Shown piece by piece: positions 1-6,389 of a DNA stretch of 6,389 bases (position 1 is the first letter of the stretch; the number at the start of each line of letters is the position of its first letter). This DNA comes from an uncultured Prevotellaceae bacterium. Its GTDB lineage: Bacteria > Bacteroidota > Bacteroidia > Bacteroidales > Bacteroidaceae. The stretch is taken from NCBI GenBank assembly GCA_946539635.1, contig CAMNHS010000080.1, positions 1 through 6,389 of the forward strand. The letters run 5' to 3'. The notes below the pieces were generated by a model. That model made no database searches. It was not told the origin of the DNA and worked only from the letters and a program-made list of their open reading frames with translations. A program made the translations under genes and the position numbers.

Positions 1-1160
1 CCTACGACGAGGATGTTCTTATACTTTGAGAAATCAATAGGCAGCAAAGGGGCTTTGCCACGTTTATTGTTTTGCAGCAGCACGATGCCTTCCTCCCCTA
101 TCTGCCGGCAAGCGTCATAATGTGCCTCGGAGCACATGTTTCCGGTTATCTTATTAGGATTCATCGCCGTACGGAAGATGAGTCGCAGAACGCGGCTGAC
201 CTTTTCATCGAGAACGGACATAGGCACTTTGCCTTCCTGTACAAATTTCTCAAAATCGTTGCCAAGGTGATAGTCATCAAAGGTGAACTGTTTTTCACGA
301 ATGCTACCGTTGCGGGTGGTTCCCATCTCAATATCAAGACCTCCTGTAGCAGCCTGCCAAGAGTCTGTCACTGCATCCCAGTCGCTGACAAGACAGCCGT
401 CCCATCCCCACTCTTTCTTCAGGATGCCATTGAGCAGTTCGTCGCTTTGGCTGCAATGTACATTCTTCCATAGGTTATAGCTGCCCATGATAGAATAGAC
501 ATGTGCCTTCTCGACAGCACGCTGGAAGGGGGCAAGATATATCTCACGCATAGCACGCTCGGAGATGTTGACGTTAACAGAAAAGCGGTCTGTCTCCTGA
601 TCGTTGAGGACAAAATGCTTCAGGCAGCATGCCACACCGTTTGCCTGCACCGCCTGAATATAAGGCACTACCATCTCGCCTGCCAGCAGGGGGTCTTCAC
701 CCATATATTCAAAAGCACGACCATTGAGAGGTGTGCGGGCGATATTGACACCAGGCCCCAGCATGACATCTTTTCCGCGATAGGCAAACTCCTCGCTGAT
801 GCTGGTACCATATAGGCGTGAGAGGTCACGGTTCCATGTTGCAGCAAGACACGTCAGCGAAGGAAAGGCAACGCAGAAGTCATTGGTCCATCCGGCAGTC
901 TTCCATTCATCCCACACCAGTTCTTCACGAACACCATGAGGTCCATCGTCCATATTGAGCTGGCGAATGCCAAGACGCGGTACGCCGGCAGAGGTGAACT
1001 TACTCTGTGCATGAAGAATCTTAACCTTCTCGTGAAGGGTCATGCGACTAAGAGCATCTTTGATACGTTCCTCAATAGGAGCCTTGGAATCAAGATAAAC
1101 CTGTGCGTTGAGGGTCATAGCTGTCATCATTAGCGATGCAAAGATACACCATATTTTCAT
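1..1160 (-). CDS. Secreted glycoside hydrolase family 3 protein (beta-glucosidase/xylosidase type), N-terminal part
   Basis: Partial gene: 386 codons are present and the 3' end lies beyond the left edge. The family removes terminal beta-linked sugars from oligosaccharides by a retaining mechanism. Residues 1-19 look like a signal peptide with a cut before Gln20 (TLNA|Q), so the enzyme is exported, probably to the periplasm. The TIM-barrel domain spans roughly 30-330. Visible GH3 hallmarks are MDDGPHGVRE (70-79), the KHFVLNDQETDR block (181-192, with substrate-contacting Lys181-His182) and VSDWDAV (258-264), where Asp260 should be the nucleophile. The start of the second domain is seen around 345-386 (EEGIVLLQN). 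Family members usually have about 730-870 residues, so roughly half is missing, including the acid/base residue. The chosen ATG is the first in frame after a promoter-like element and begins the signal peptide. The gene is divergent from the GH30 gene. The exact substrate cannot be read from this part. Confidence 0.93.
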   Translation of the reverse strand, partial: MKIWCIFASLMMTAMTLNAQVYLDSKAPIEERIKDALSRMTLHEKVKILHAQSKFTSAGVPRLGIRQLNMDDGPHGVREELVWDEWKTAGWTNDFCVAFPSLTCLAATWNRDLSRLYGTSISEEFAYRGKDVMLGPGVNIARTPLNGRAFEYMGEDPLLAGEMVVPYIQAVQANGVACCLKHFVLNDQETDRFSVNVNISERAMREIYLAPFQRAVEKAHVYSIMGSYNLWKNVHCSQSDELLNGILKKEWGWDGCLVSDWDAVTDSWQAATGGLDIEMGTTRNGSIREKQFTFDDYHLGNDFEKFVQEGKVPMSVLDEKVSRVLRLIFRTAMNPNKITGNMCSEAHYDACRQIGEEGIVLLQNNKRGKAPLLPIDFSKYKNILVV

Positions 1161-1209
1161 ATAGTAATGACTTTTTGTTAACAGATAATGTGATTTTCCT
1201 TTTCGCATA

Positions 1210-1238
1210 CAAAATTAGCTATTATATATTATGACCAA
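1210..1238 (-). promoter_or_regulatory. Candidate Bacteroidetes promoter for the GH3 gene
   Basis: On the minus strand, TAATTTTG (1210-1217) matches the Bacteroidetes -7 consensus TAnnTTTG exactly. A TTG (1236-1238) lies 18 bases upstream in the -33 position. Transcription would begin around 1200-1205, giving a leader of roughly 40-45 bases before the GH3 ATG. There is no clear Shine-Dalgarno sequence in that leader, which is normal for this phylum. The call rests on motif match and position only. Confidence 0.6.
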
Positions 1239-1289
1239 TACGTGTGATGTTGCTTTAAGGCAAAAAAAATTAAATATATCTTCTTTTTC

Positions 1290-1320
1290 TTGTTGTAATG
1301 AGTTTTTTTTTGTAATTTCG
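1290..1320 (+). promoter_or_regulatory. Candidate Bacteroidetes promoter for the GH30 gene
   Basis: TAATTTCG at 1313-1320 is a one-mismatch version of the -7 consensus TAnnTTTG. It directly follows a run of T residues (1303-1311), as is common in this phylum. Two TTG triplets, at 1290-1292 and 1293-1295, lie 20 and 17 bases upstream and could serve as the -33 element. The expected transcription start near 1327 gives a leader of about 60 bases before the ATG at 1387. This placement also argues against translation starting at the in-frame ATG at 1231, which would lie upstream of the transcript. Confidence 0.55.
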
Positions 1321-1386
1321 CGGCGTTTATTAAAAAAAATAAAGTTTCGGATGGTTCCCGACTCACTGTTTTACATCGATATAAAT

Positions 1387-3885
1387 ATGAAATGCTTTGA
1401 ACTAAAACGTCTATTTTTTACACTTCTGGGTATGGTAATGACCATTACCGCTCAGTGTCAGTTAAGTTTTACATCACCCACAACGTTGTATGTGATGCAC
1501 AGTAGCGGCAATCACCTGAAGATGGCAAGCGACTATGGTGGAATGTTAGAGGCCGCCAATGTTGCCAGTCCCCAGAAGATGACCATTGTGCCTGACGGCA
1601 ATGGCTATTATTATATCAAGACTGCGGGCAATCGCTATCTGTCTAAGGTGAACACATGGAACACATCGTTTGTCACCGATTTCTCCACTGACAATGCTCT
1701 GTTTTCGTTTGAGCAGGCTCAGGGTGCATATATCCGCATCCGCTGCAAAGGCAATGGCCTCTGCATAGGTACTGACAGCAACGATGCTGGTACCAAAGTA
1801 TATTCCGACAAGAACGGCTCTGACATGAAGCATTTCTGGTTCTTCAGCGACAAACCAAACGGCACGATACCTATTGATACTCTCTCCTACATGATTTTTC
1901 CATCAATAGTACGTCAGAAGTTTGACGGATGGGGTGTCTCACTATGCTGGTGGGCTGGTATGTGCGGCAAGTGGAGCGATGCGAAGATTGACGAGATAGT
2001 AACGTGGCTGACCAGTCCTACAGGGTTGAACTACAGCCATTTCCGCTATAACATCGGTGGTGGCGATGACCCCGAGAACAAACATTGCACGCCCCACCAC
2101 ATGGGTAACGGCAAGGGTTTGAGAGCAGAAATGGAGGGCTTCAAAGATTTCTCTGGTGATGTATATCATTGGGACCGCGACGAGGCACAACGTAAGATTA
2201 TGCTAAAGATACGTGAGAAGAGACCAGATGCCGTATTTGAGGCATTCAGCAATTCATGTCCTTACTACATGACATACAGCGGGTGCGTGAGCGGAAACAC
2301 AGATGGTGGAAAAGACAACCTAAAGCCTGAATACTACGAGGAGTTTGCCCACTATCTGGTAGATGTATGCAAGCATTACAAGGATGAATACGGCATAGAG
2401 TTCAAGACGTTGGAGCCGTTCAACGAATCTGTGACTAATTTCTGGTACGCCAACGGCCCGCAGGAGGGATGTCACTTCGACTATGCTTCGCAGGTAAACT
2501 TTATCAAAGTACTCAAACCCATCCTCGACGCATCAGGACTAACCACCGTAATCTCAGCATCCGACGAGACGAACGTGGGATTGGCCGTCAATGGTTACAA
2601 GGCTTACAAGCAGGGCAATGTACTCTCAAAGATAGGGCAGTGGAATACACACACATATTCGGGAAGTAATGCCGACCGCGTACACATGGCTTTTCTGGCT
2701 CATCAGGACAACATACCACTATGGATGAGTGAAGTAGGCGCTGGAGGCAACGGTATTGGTGGTAATCTGAGCCTGACACAGAAGTTGTTTGACGATATGC
2801 GCTACCTGCAACCTGAGACGTGGATTGACTGGCAGTATATGGAAGAAGCAAACGACCAGTGGTGCACCATCCGAGGCAGCTTCAGCCAGCAGACATACTC
2901 AAAGGTGAAGAACTTCTATGTACGCCAGCAATGCTCACGCTTTATAAAGAGCGGCTACAGCATTATAGCATCGCTCAACGACCAATCATTAGCTGCTATG
3001 AACGAGGCGCGGGACTCTCTCGTACTTGTGCTGCTGAACGAGGGTAGCCTGGCTTACCACCATATAGATCTGACGCAGTTTATCGGTTTACCCAATATCA
3101 GCAACATAAAAGCCTATCGCACATCTTCAACAGAAAGTCTGAAGAGTGTGCAGGACTTTACACTCGATGAATCATCGCTAATGGTAAAGCTCCCCACCCA
3201 GAGCATCACCACACTCGTGATACCAGTGGACGGCATCACCGAAAGACAGAAACTGGAGGAAGATACAGAATATATCATCGTGCCACGTCACAACCTTACC
3301 ACAGCCCTGACTGCCGCAGCAAACGGAGCAATAACGATAGAGAACACCACTTATGGTGAAAACCAACGCTGGAGACTCAGAAAGAACGGGGCTTCTGTCA
3401 ATTACTCCGGACCTTTCATTCTTGAAAATGCGCGAGGCGAGCTATTAACTTCTTTTAGAGCCTCTGGCTCGTCAAAACTGACTGCACAGACTTCGACATC
3501 TTCCGAACAGCAGTTCTATCTGAACGCCATTGATTTACCTTACTATAAGATATCACCAGCCAACTATAGCAGCTACGCCTTTGACCTCAGCAATGCCAAC
3601 AGCAGTGCAGGTACAACTGTTTGTACATGGCAATACACAGCCGACACCGATACCCCAACCCATCGTCAATGGATGCTCTGCCCTGTGCGTAGTATTGATG
3701 ATACAGGTATCAACCAACTTGCTGACAAATCGTATGAGGTACGAAAAGCTGCATGTGCCGATGGCGTCTATGACCTGACAGGCCGACGTATTCTCAGCAG
3801 CGCTTCTGCAAATGCTTTGAGACAATTGCCTCGTGGCATCTATGTGGTATGCATAAATGGAGAGAGGAAGATTATTCAGAAATAG
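1387..3885 (+). CDS. Secreted GH30-family glycoside hydrolase with two trefoil domains and a T9SS-like tail
   Basis: 832 residues. Residues 1-22 form a signal peptide (basic start, hydrophobic core, TITA|Q). Residues 26-154 resemble a ricin-type beta-trefoil carbohydrate-binding domain, ending in HFWFF. The GH30 catalytic barrel and its beta-sandwich span about 165-617. It opens with FDGWGVSLCWWAG (179-191), seen in the endo-beta-1,6-galactanase-like GH30 group. The acid/base should be Glu347 in EPFNES (343-348) and the nucleophile Glu449 in WMSEVGAGG. Residues 624-766 form a second trefoil-like domain with NQRW and RQWMLC motifs. The end (about 783-832: VYDLTGRRI, LPRGIYVV, then a basic tip) resembles type IX secretion sorting tails, suggesting surface display or release. 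The ATG at 1387 was preferred over in-frame ATGs at 1231 and 1351 because it begins the signal peptide and lies downstream of the promoter. Substrate is inferred to be a beta-linked glycan such as beta-1,6-galactan; xylan or beta-1,6-glucan cannot be excluded. Confidence 0.88.
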   Translation: MKCFELKRLFFTLLGMVMTITAQCQLSFTSPTTLYVMHSSGNHLKMASDYGGMLEAANVASPQKMTIVPDGNGYYYIKTAGNRYLSKVNTWNTSFVTDFSTDNALFSFEQAQGAYIRIRCKGNGLCIGTDSNDAGTKVYSDKNGSDMKHFWFFSDKPNGTIPIDTLSYMIFPSIVRQKFDGWGVSLCWWAGMCGKWSDAKIDEIVTWLTSPTGLNYSHFRYNIGGGDDPENKHCTPHHMGNGKGLRAEMEGFKDFSGDVYHWDRDEAQRKIMLKIREKRPDAVFEAFSNSCPYYMTYSGCVSGNTDGGKDNLKPEYYEEFAHYLVDVCKHYKDEYGIEFKTLEPFNESVTNFWYANGPQEGCHFDYASQVNFIKVLKPILDASGLTTVISASDETNVGLAVNGYKAYKQGNVLSKIGQWNTHTYSGSNADRVHMAFLAHQDNIPLWMSEVGAGGNGIGGNLSLTQKLFDDMRYLQPETWIDWQYMEEANDQWCTIRGSFSQQTYSKVKNFYVRQQCSRFIKSGYSIIASLNDQSLAAMNEARDSLVLVLLNEGSLAYHHIDLTQFIGLPNISNIKAYRTSSTESLKSVQDFTLDESSLMVKLPTQSITTLVIPVDGITERQKLEEDTEYIIVPRHNLTTALTAAANGAITIENTTYGENQRWRLRKNGASVNYSGPFILENARGELLTSFRASGSSKLTAQTSTSSEQQFYLNAIDLPYYKISPANYSSYAFDLSNANSSAGTTVCTWQYTADTDTPTHRQWMLCPVRSIDDTGINQLADKSYEVRKAACADGVYDLTGRRILSSASANALRQLPRGIYVVCINGERKIIQK

Positions 3886-3896
3886 TCTCTTACAGA

Positions 3897-4292
3897 ATGG
3901 AATATTTATTTGAACATAGGGACAAGGTACGCGATTACGAATGCGACCTGCAAGGCATTGTGAATAATGCCAACTACCAACATTACACAGAGCATGCTCG
4001 ACATGAATTCCTGCTTGCCAACGGCATCAGTTTTGCTGAACTGCATAAGCAGGGCATCGACTGCGTAGTGGCAAAGATAGAAATGCGCTTCAAGGTGCCC
4101 CTCCGCTCACGCGACGAATATGCAGTACGCATAAACATGGTAAAGGAAGGATTGAGGTATATCTTCCTGCAGGATATCTACCGCCTGCCAGACAACACTC
4201 TTTGCTTGAAGGCAAAGGTAGAGGCTGTATGCCTGATAAACGGAAAGTTAGGAGACACCGACATTTTAATGAAGGCACTATGCAAAAACTAA
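3897..4292 (+). CDS. Hotdog-fold acyl-CoA thioesterase (YbgC/FadM, 4-hydroxybenzoyl-CoA thioesterase family)
   Basis: 131 residues, the normal length for this family of small cytoplasmic thioesterases, which hydrolyse acyl-CoA or acyl-ACP thioesters. The signature is at the N-terminus: YECDLQGIVNNANY (14-27) fits the family pattern in which an Asp (here Asp17) is catalytic, followed by a Gly-x-Val turn, an Asn-Tyr pair, and the start of the long hotdog helix (HYTEHAR, 29-35). The beta strands that complete the fold follow (KIEMRFKVPL, then EAVCLING). The ATG at 3897 was chosen because it gives the family N-terminus. An in-frame ATG at 3849 would add 16 unrelated residues that overlap the GH30 coding end. 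The gene begins 11 bases after the GH30 stop, and its last 13 bases overlap the next gene. The acyl substrate cannot be told from sequence, and a link to sugar metabolism is not evident. Confidence 0.88.
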   Translation: MEYLFEHRDKVRDYECDLQGIVNNANYQHYTEHARHEFLLANGISFAELHKQGIDCVVAKIEMRFKVPLRSRDEYAVRINMVKEGLRYIFLQDIYRLPDNTLCLKAKVEAVCLINGKLGDTDILMKALCKN

Positions 4293-5767
4293 AAGAGTTA
4301 TATACCACCTGGCACGGAACAGGGCCTGTAAAGATGGAGAAATTGCCAGGTGCCGGCAGCAACAGGGAGTACTATAGGATGACCGATGAAAATGGCAAGA
4401 CATACATCGGTTGTGTGGGAACTTCGAAGGATGAGAACCATGCCTTCCTGTCGCTGGCAAAACATTTCACAAAGCGGAAACTCCCTGTGCCAAAGGTATT
4501 GGCAGAAAGTGAGGACGAATTGAGATACATACAGAACGACCTCGGTTCCCTATCACTATATGATGCCATCAAGGGTGGCCGCGATGCTGGAGGACGCTAT
4601 AATGTCAAGGAAAAGGAACTACTCAGGCGAACCATCAGAGAACTGCCTAACGTACAGATAAGAGGTGCGCGAGGATTGGACTTCTCGGTATGCTATCCAC
4701 AACCGGCATTCGATCAGGAGGGAATACTCTTTGACCTGAACTATTTTAAGTATTGCTTCCTAAAGGAGACTCTGCCAGACTTCCATGAACTTAAGCTGGA
4801 GGCAAACTTCCGCCTTTTGGCAAAAGACCTTGAGGCAAGTACTTCGACACCTGTGGAATCATTCCTATACAGGGACTTCCAAGCTCGCAACGTGATGCTC
4901 GACGCAAAGGGAAAGCCTTACTTCATAGACTTCCAAGGGGGCAGACGAGGACCTTATTACTATGATGTGGCATCATTCCTGTGGCAAGCAGCGGCACGCT
5001 ATTCGGACAGCCTGAGAAAGGAACTAATAAGGGAATATTACGACGCCCTGAAACAATATACCGAAGTACCGTCGTTCAGGGCATTCAACGAAAAACTGCA
5101 ATTGTTTGTTCTCTTCCGCACCATGCAGGTATTGGGGGCATACGGATTCAGGGGATATTTTGAACGCAAGGCACACTTCATAGAAAGCATACCATTTGCC
5201 ATACAAAACCTTAGAGACTTGCTGGCAAAGAATGACTTCCCCTACCCTTACCTCGTCACCATACTGAAAGAACTGACAGAACTGCCGCAGTTTGCACCAA
5301 AGCCCAAGGTGCATAATGATGGTAAGCCAACAGTATCAAAATATGACGGCAAGGGACCGTTGGTGGTGAGGGTCTATTCCTTCTCTTTCCACAAAGGTAT
5401 TCCTGAAGACCCCTCCGGCAACGGCGGCGGGTATGTCTTTGACTGCCGTTCTACCCACAATCCTGGACGCTATGAGCCATACAAAAAACTGACAGGACTC
5501 GACGAACCCGTGATACGCTTCTTGGAAGACGACGGAGAAATACTGACATTCTTAGAGAGTGTCTATAAGTTGGCAGATGCCCATGTGGAGAGATATATGA
5601 AGAGAGGTTTTACGAGCCTGATGTTCTCCTTCGGATGTACTGGAGGACAACATAGGAGCGTCTATTCTGCACAGCATCTGGCAGAACACATACATGAGAA
5701 ATACGGCATTGAGGTGCACGTAGAACACAGAGAACAAGGTATAAAGAAATGTTACTCCGCTTTATAA
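4280..5767 (+). CDS. AmgK-like sugar kinase fused to a RapZ C-terminal domain
   Basis: 495 residues in two domains. Residues 1 to about 335 are an aminoglycoside-phosphotransferase-fold kinase of the AmgK/COG3178 type; AmgK phosphorylates N-acetylmuramate and N-acetylglucosamine at C1 in cell-wall recycling. Visible motifs are the nucleotide loop GAGSNREYYR (24-33), the catalytic loop YRDFQARN (197-204; Asp199 base, Asn204 metal ligand) and IDFQGG (216-221; Asp217 metal ligand). Tyr197 stands where many relatives have His. A Lys/Pro-rich linker (338-358) leads to a RapZ C-terminal domain (about 359-490) with NPGRYEPYKKLTGLDEPV and the hallmark GCTGGQHRS (452-460). In E. coli RapZ this domain binds glucosamine-6-phosphate and the small RNA GlmZ. 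The P-loop ATPase half of RapZ is absent. The ATG at 4280 was chosen over the in-frame ATG at 4202 because a GAAGG (4271-4275) precedes it and the kinase fold begins there. Both the upstream and downstream genes overlap it. The sugar substrate is inferred, not shown. Confidence 0.88.
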   Translation: MQKLKELYTTWHGTGPVKMEKLPGAGSNREYYRMTDENGKTYIGCVGTSKDENHAFLSLAKHFTKRKLPVPKVLAESEDELRYIQNDLGSLSLYDAIKGGRDAGGRYNVKEKELLRRTIRELPNVQIRGARGLDFSVCYPQPAFDQEGILFDLNYFKYCFLKETLPDFHELKLEANFRLLAKDLEASTSTPVESFLYRDFQARNVMLDAKGKPYFIDFQGGRRGPYYYDVASFLWQAAARYSDSLRKELIREYYDALKQYTEVPSFRAFNEKLQLFVLFRTMQVLGAYGFRGYFERKAHFIESIPFAIQNLRDLLAKNDFPYPYLVTILKELTELPQFAPKPKVHNDGKPTVSKYDGKGPLVVRVYSFSFHKGIPEDPSGNGGGYVFDCRSTHNPGRYEPYKKLTGLDEPVIRFLEDDGEILTFLESVYKLADAHVERYMKRGFTSLMFSFGCTGGQHRSVYSAQHLAEHIHEKYGIEVHVEHREQGIKKCYSAL

Positions 5768-6389
5768 AAAACTGGGCCTTACCCATATCGATGACGATAG
5801 GGGCGTTAGGATATATCATAGGCAGGGAACTGCCCTTGGATACAGACATCAAGAGAGACATAGTACAGGGAATAGAGATACTGCAGCCGACACTGCTCTT
5901 CTGCATGCTCTTCGTAACATTCTGCAAGGTGCCGCCATCGGCACTGAAGCCAAAGATGATACACCTATGGCTGATAATGATACAATCCGTATTCTTCATA
6001 CTGACATGCATTGTGCTATACCTCTTTCCGCAGACTGAATACCGCCTGATGGCAGAAACATTCCTGCTGGTGATGATATGTCCCACCGCAACGGCATGCG
6101 CCGTAGTGACATCAAAGCTGGGAGGTGACGCAGGACTGACGACGTCATACACCATACTGATATGTATAGTGACAGCGATGATTATACCCGTCTTCCTGCC
6201 CCTTGCCTCTGCACGTCACGGAATGGCATTTCTGCCTACCCTGTTGCTGATATTGAGACATGTATTCCCGCTATTGCTGGCACCATTGTTTGCCGCATGG
6301 GGGGTAAGGTTTTTCTTTCCGAAACTGCTCAACATGATACTTAGCCAAAAGGATTTGGCATTCCATATGTGGACAGTGGCATTATCATT
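5749..6389 (+). CDS. Bile acid:sodium symporter (BASS)-like membrane protein, N-terminal part
   Basis: 213 codons are present and the gene continues past the right edge. The product is an inner-membrane protein with about six to seven hydrophobic segments so far (roughly 9-25, 43-60, 70-93, 101-121, 132-152, 160-190, and a start near 203). The stretch MICPTATACAVVTSKLGGDAGLTT begins at residue 109 and lines up with the broken fourth helix of BASS transporters (CPGGxxSN, then GD/N-x-A-L-S/T), although the PGG and SN parts differ. BASS members carry organic anions such as bile acids, pantoate or other carboxylates with sodium; the substrate here is unknown. The ATG at 5749 overlaps the kinase gene by 19 bases, matching the packed style of this operon, and puts basic residues (LLRFIKNW) before the first helix. 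An internal ATG at 5791 is a weaker alternative. Eighteen of 22 Ile codons are ATA. The call rests on one motif and the overall topology. Confidence 0.65.
   Translation, partial: MLLRFIKNWALPISMTIGALGYIIGRELPLDTDIKRDIVQGIEILQPTLLFCMLFVTFCKVPPSALKPKMIHLWLIMIQSVFFILTCIVLYLFPQTEYRLMAETFLLVMICPTATACAVVTSKLGGDAGLTTSYTILICIVTAMIIPVFLPLASARHGMAFLPTLLLILRHVFPLLLAPLFAAWGVRFFFPKLLNMILSQKDLAFHMWTVALS

Noticed and set aside
72..473. Plus-strand open frames opposite the left-hand GH3 gene (also around 501-815)
   Set aside because: The minus strand reads as an uninterrupted GH3 protein with all expected motifs, so these are antisense artefacts.
1231..1386. In-frame upstream extension of the GH30 gene (52 extra codons from the ATG at 1231)
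   Set aside because: It crosses the likely GH30 promoter and poly-T tract, is low-complexity AT-rich sequence, and would bury the signal peptide that starts at 1387.
1387..1461. Possible lipoprotein signal in the GH30 protein (Cys24 near the end of the hydrophobic stretch)
   Set aside because: The residues before the Cys (TAQ) do not fit a lipobox. A normal cut at TITA|Q is more consistent, and the T9SS-like tail gives another route to the surface.
4202..4279. Upstream in-frame start for the kinase gene
   Set aside because: The extra 26 residues are the thioesterase coding region read in another frame (basic, no family match). The ATG at 4280 has a GAAGG ahead of it and begins the kinase fold.
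5610..6155. A 181-codon open frame on the minus strand
   Set aside because: It lies antisense to the kinase end and transporter start, shows no recognisable domain, and the plus-strand frames there carry clear protein family motifs.
1..6389. Mobile elements, CRISPR repeats, tRNA or rRNA genes, defence genes
   Set aside because: No transposase, regular repeat-spacer pattern, RNA-gene-like stretch or defence domain was seen. Nearly all of the sequence is accounted for by five genes and one short intergenic region.

Overview
The window looks like a piece of a Bacteroidales chromosome, most like Prevotella or a close relative. The signs are promoter elements of the Bacteroidetes type (TTG, a spacer of 17 to 20 bases, then TAnnTTTG or a near match), weak or absent Shine-Dalgarno sites, signal peptides cut just before Gln (…NA|Q, …TA|Q), a secreted enzyme ending in a type IX-secretion-like C-terminal tail, and a kinase with a RapZ-type C-terminal domain. 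This is judged from sequence features only; no database search was possible.

Left part (1-1160, minus strand): the first 386 codons of a secreted family 3 glycoside hydrolase (beta-glucosidase/beta-xylosidase type), cut by the window edge. A 226-bp AT-rich intergenic region (1161-1386) holds two divergent candidate promoters, one for the GH3 gene and one for the gene on its right.

Centre (1387-3885, plus strand): an 832-residue secreted multidomain enzyme. It has a beta-trefoil/ricin-like domain, a family 30 glycoside hydrolase core with both catalytic glutamates visible, a second trefoil-like domain and a T9SS-like tail. GH3 and GH30 together suggest stepwise breakdown of a beta-linked polysaccharide, with GH30 cutting the chain and GH3 trimming the products. 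No SusC/SusD pair or dedicated regulator is present in the window.

Right part (3897-6389, plus strand): three tightly packed genes start only 11 bases after the GH30 stop. They are a hotdog-fold acyl-CoA thioesterase (131 aa), a 495-aa fusion of an AmgK-like sugar kinase to a RapZ C-terminal domain, and the start of a bile acid:sodium symporter-like membrane protein that runs off the right edge. Successive reading frames overlap by 13 and 19 bases, so these genes are probably translated as one operon. They may be read from the GH30 promoter, because no terminator or exact internal promoter is visible between them. Codon use differs sharply between the two halves: ATA is rare for Ile in GH3 and dominant in the kinase and transporter.

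The most interesting item is the kinase-RapZ fusion. It joins probable amino-sugar phosphorylation to a domain known elsewhere to sense glucosamine-6-phosphate. Nothing in the window amounts to a clearly new defence or mobile system; no IS element, CRISPR array, tRNA or rRNA was seen.
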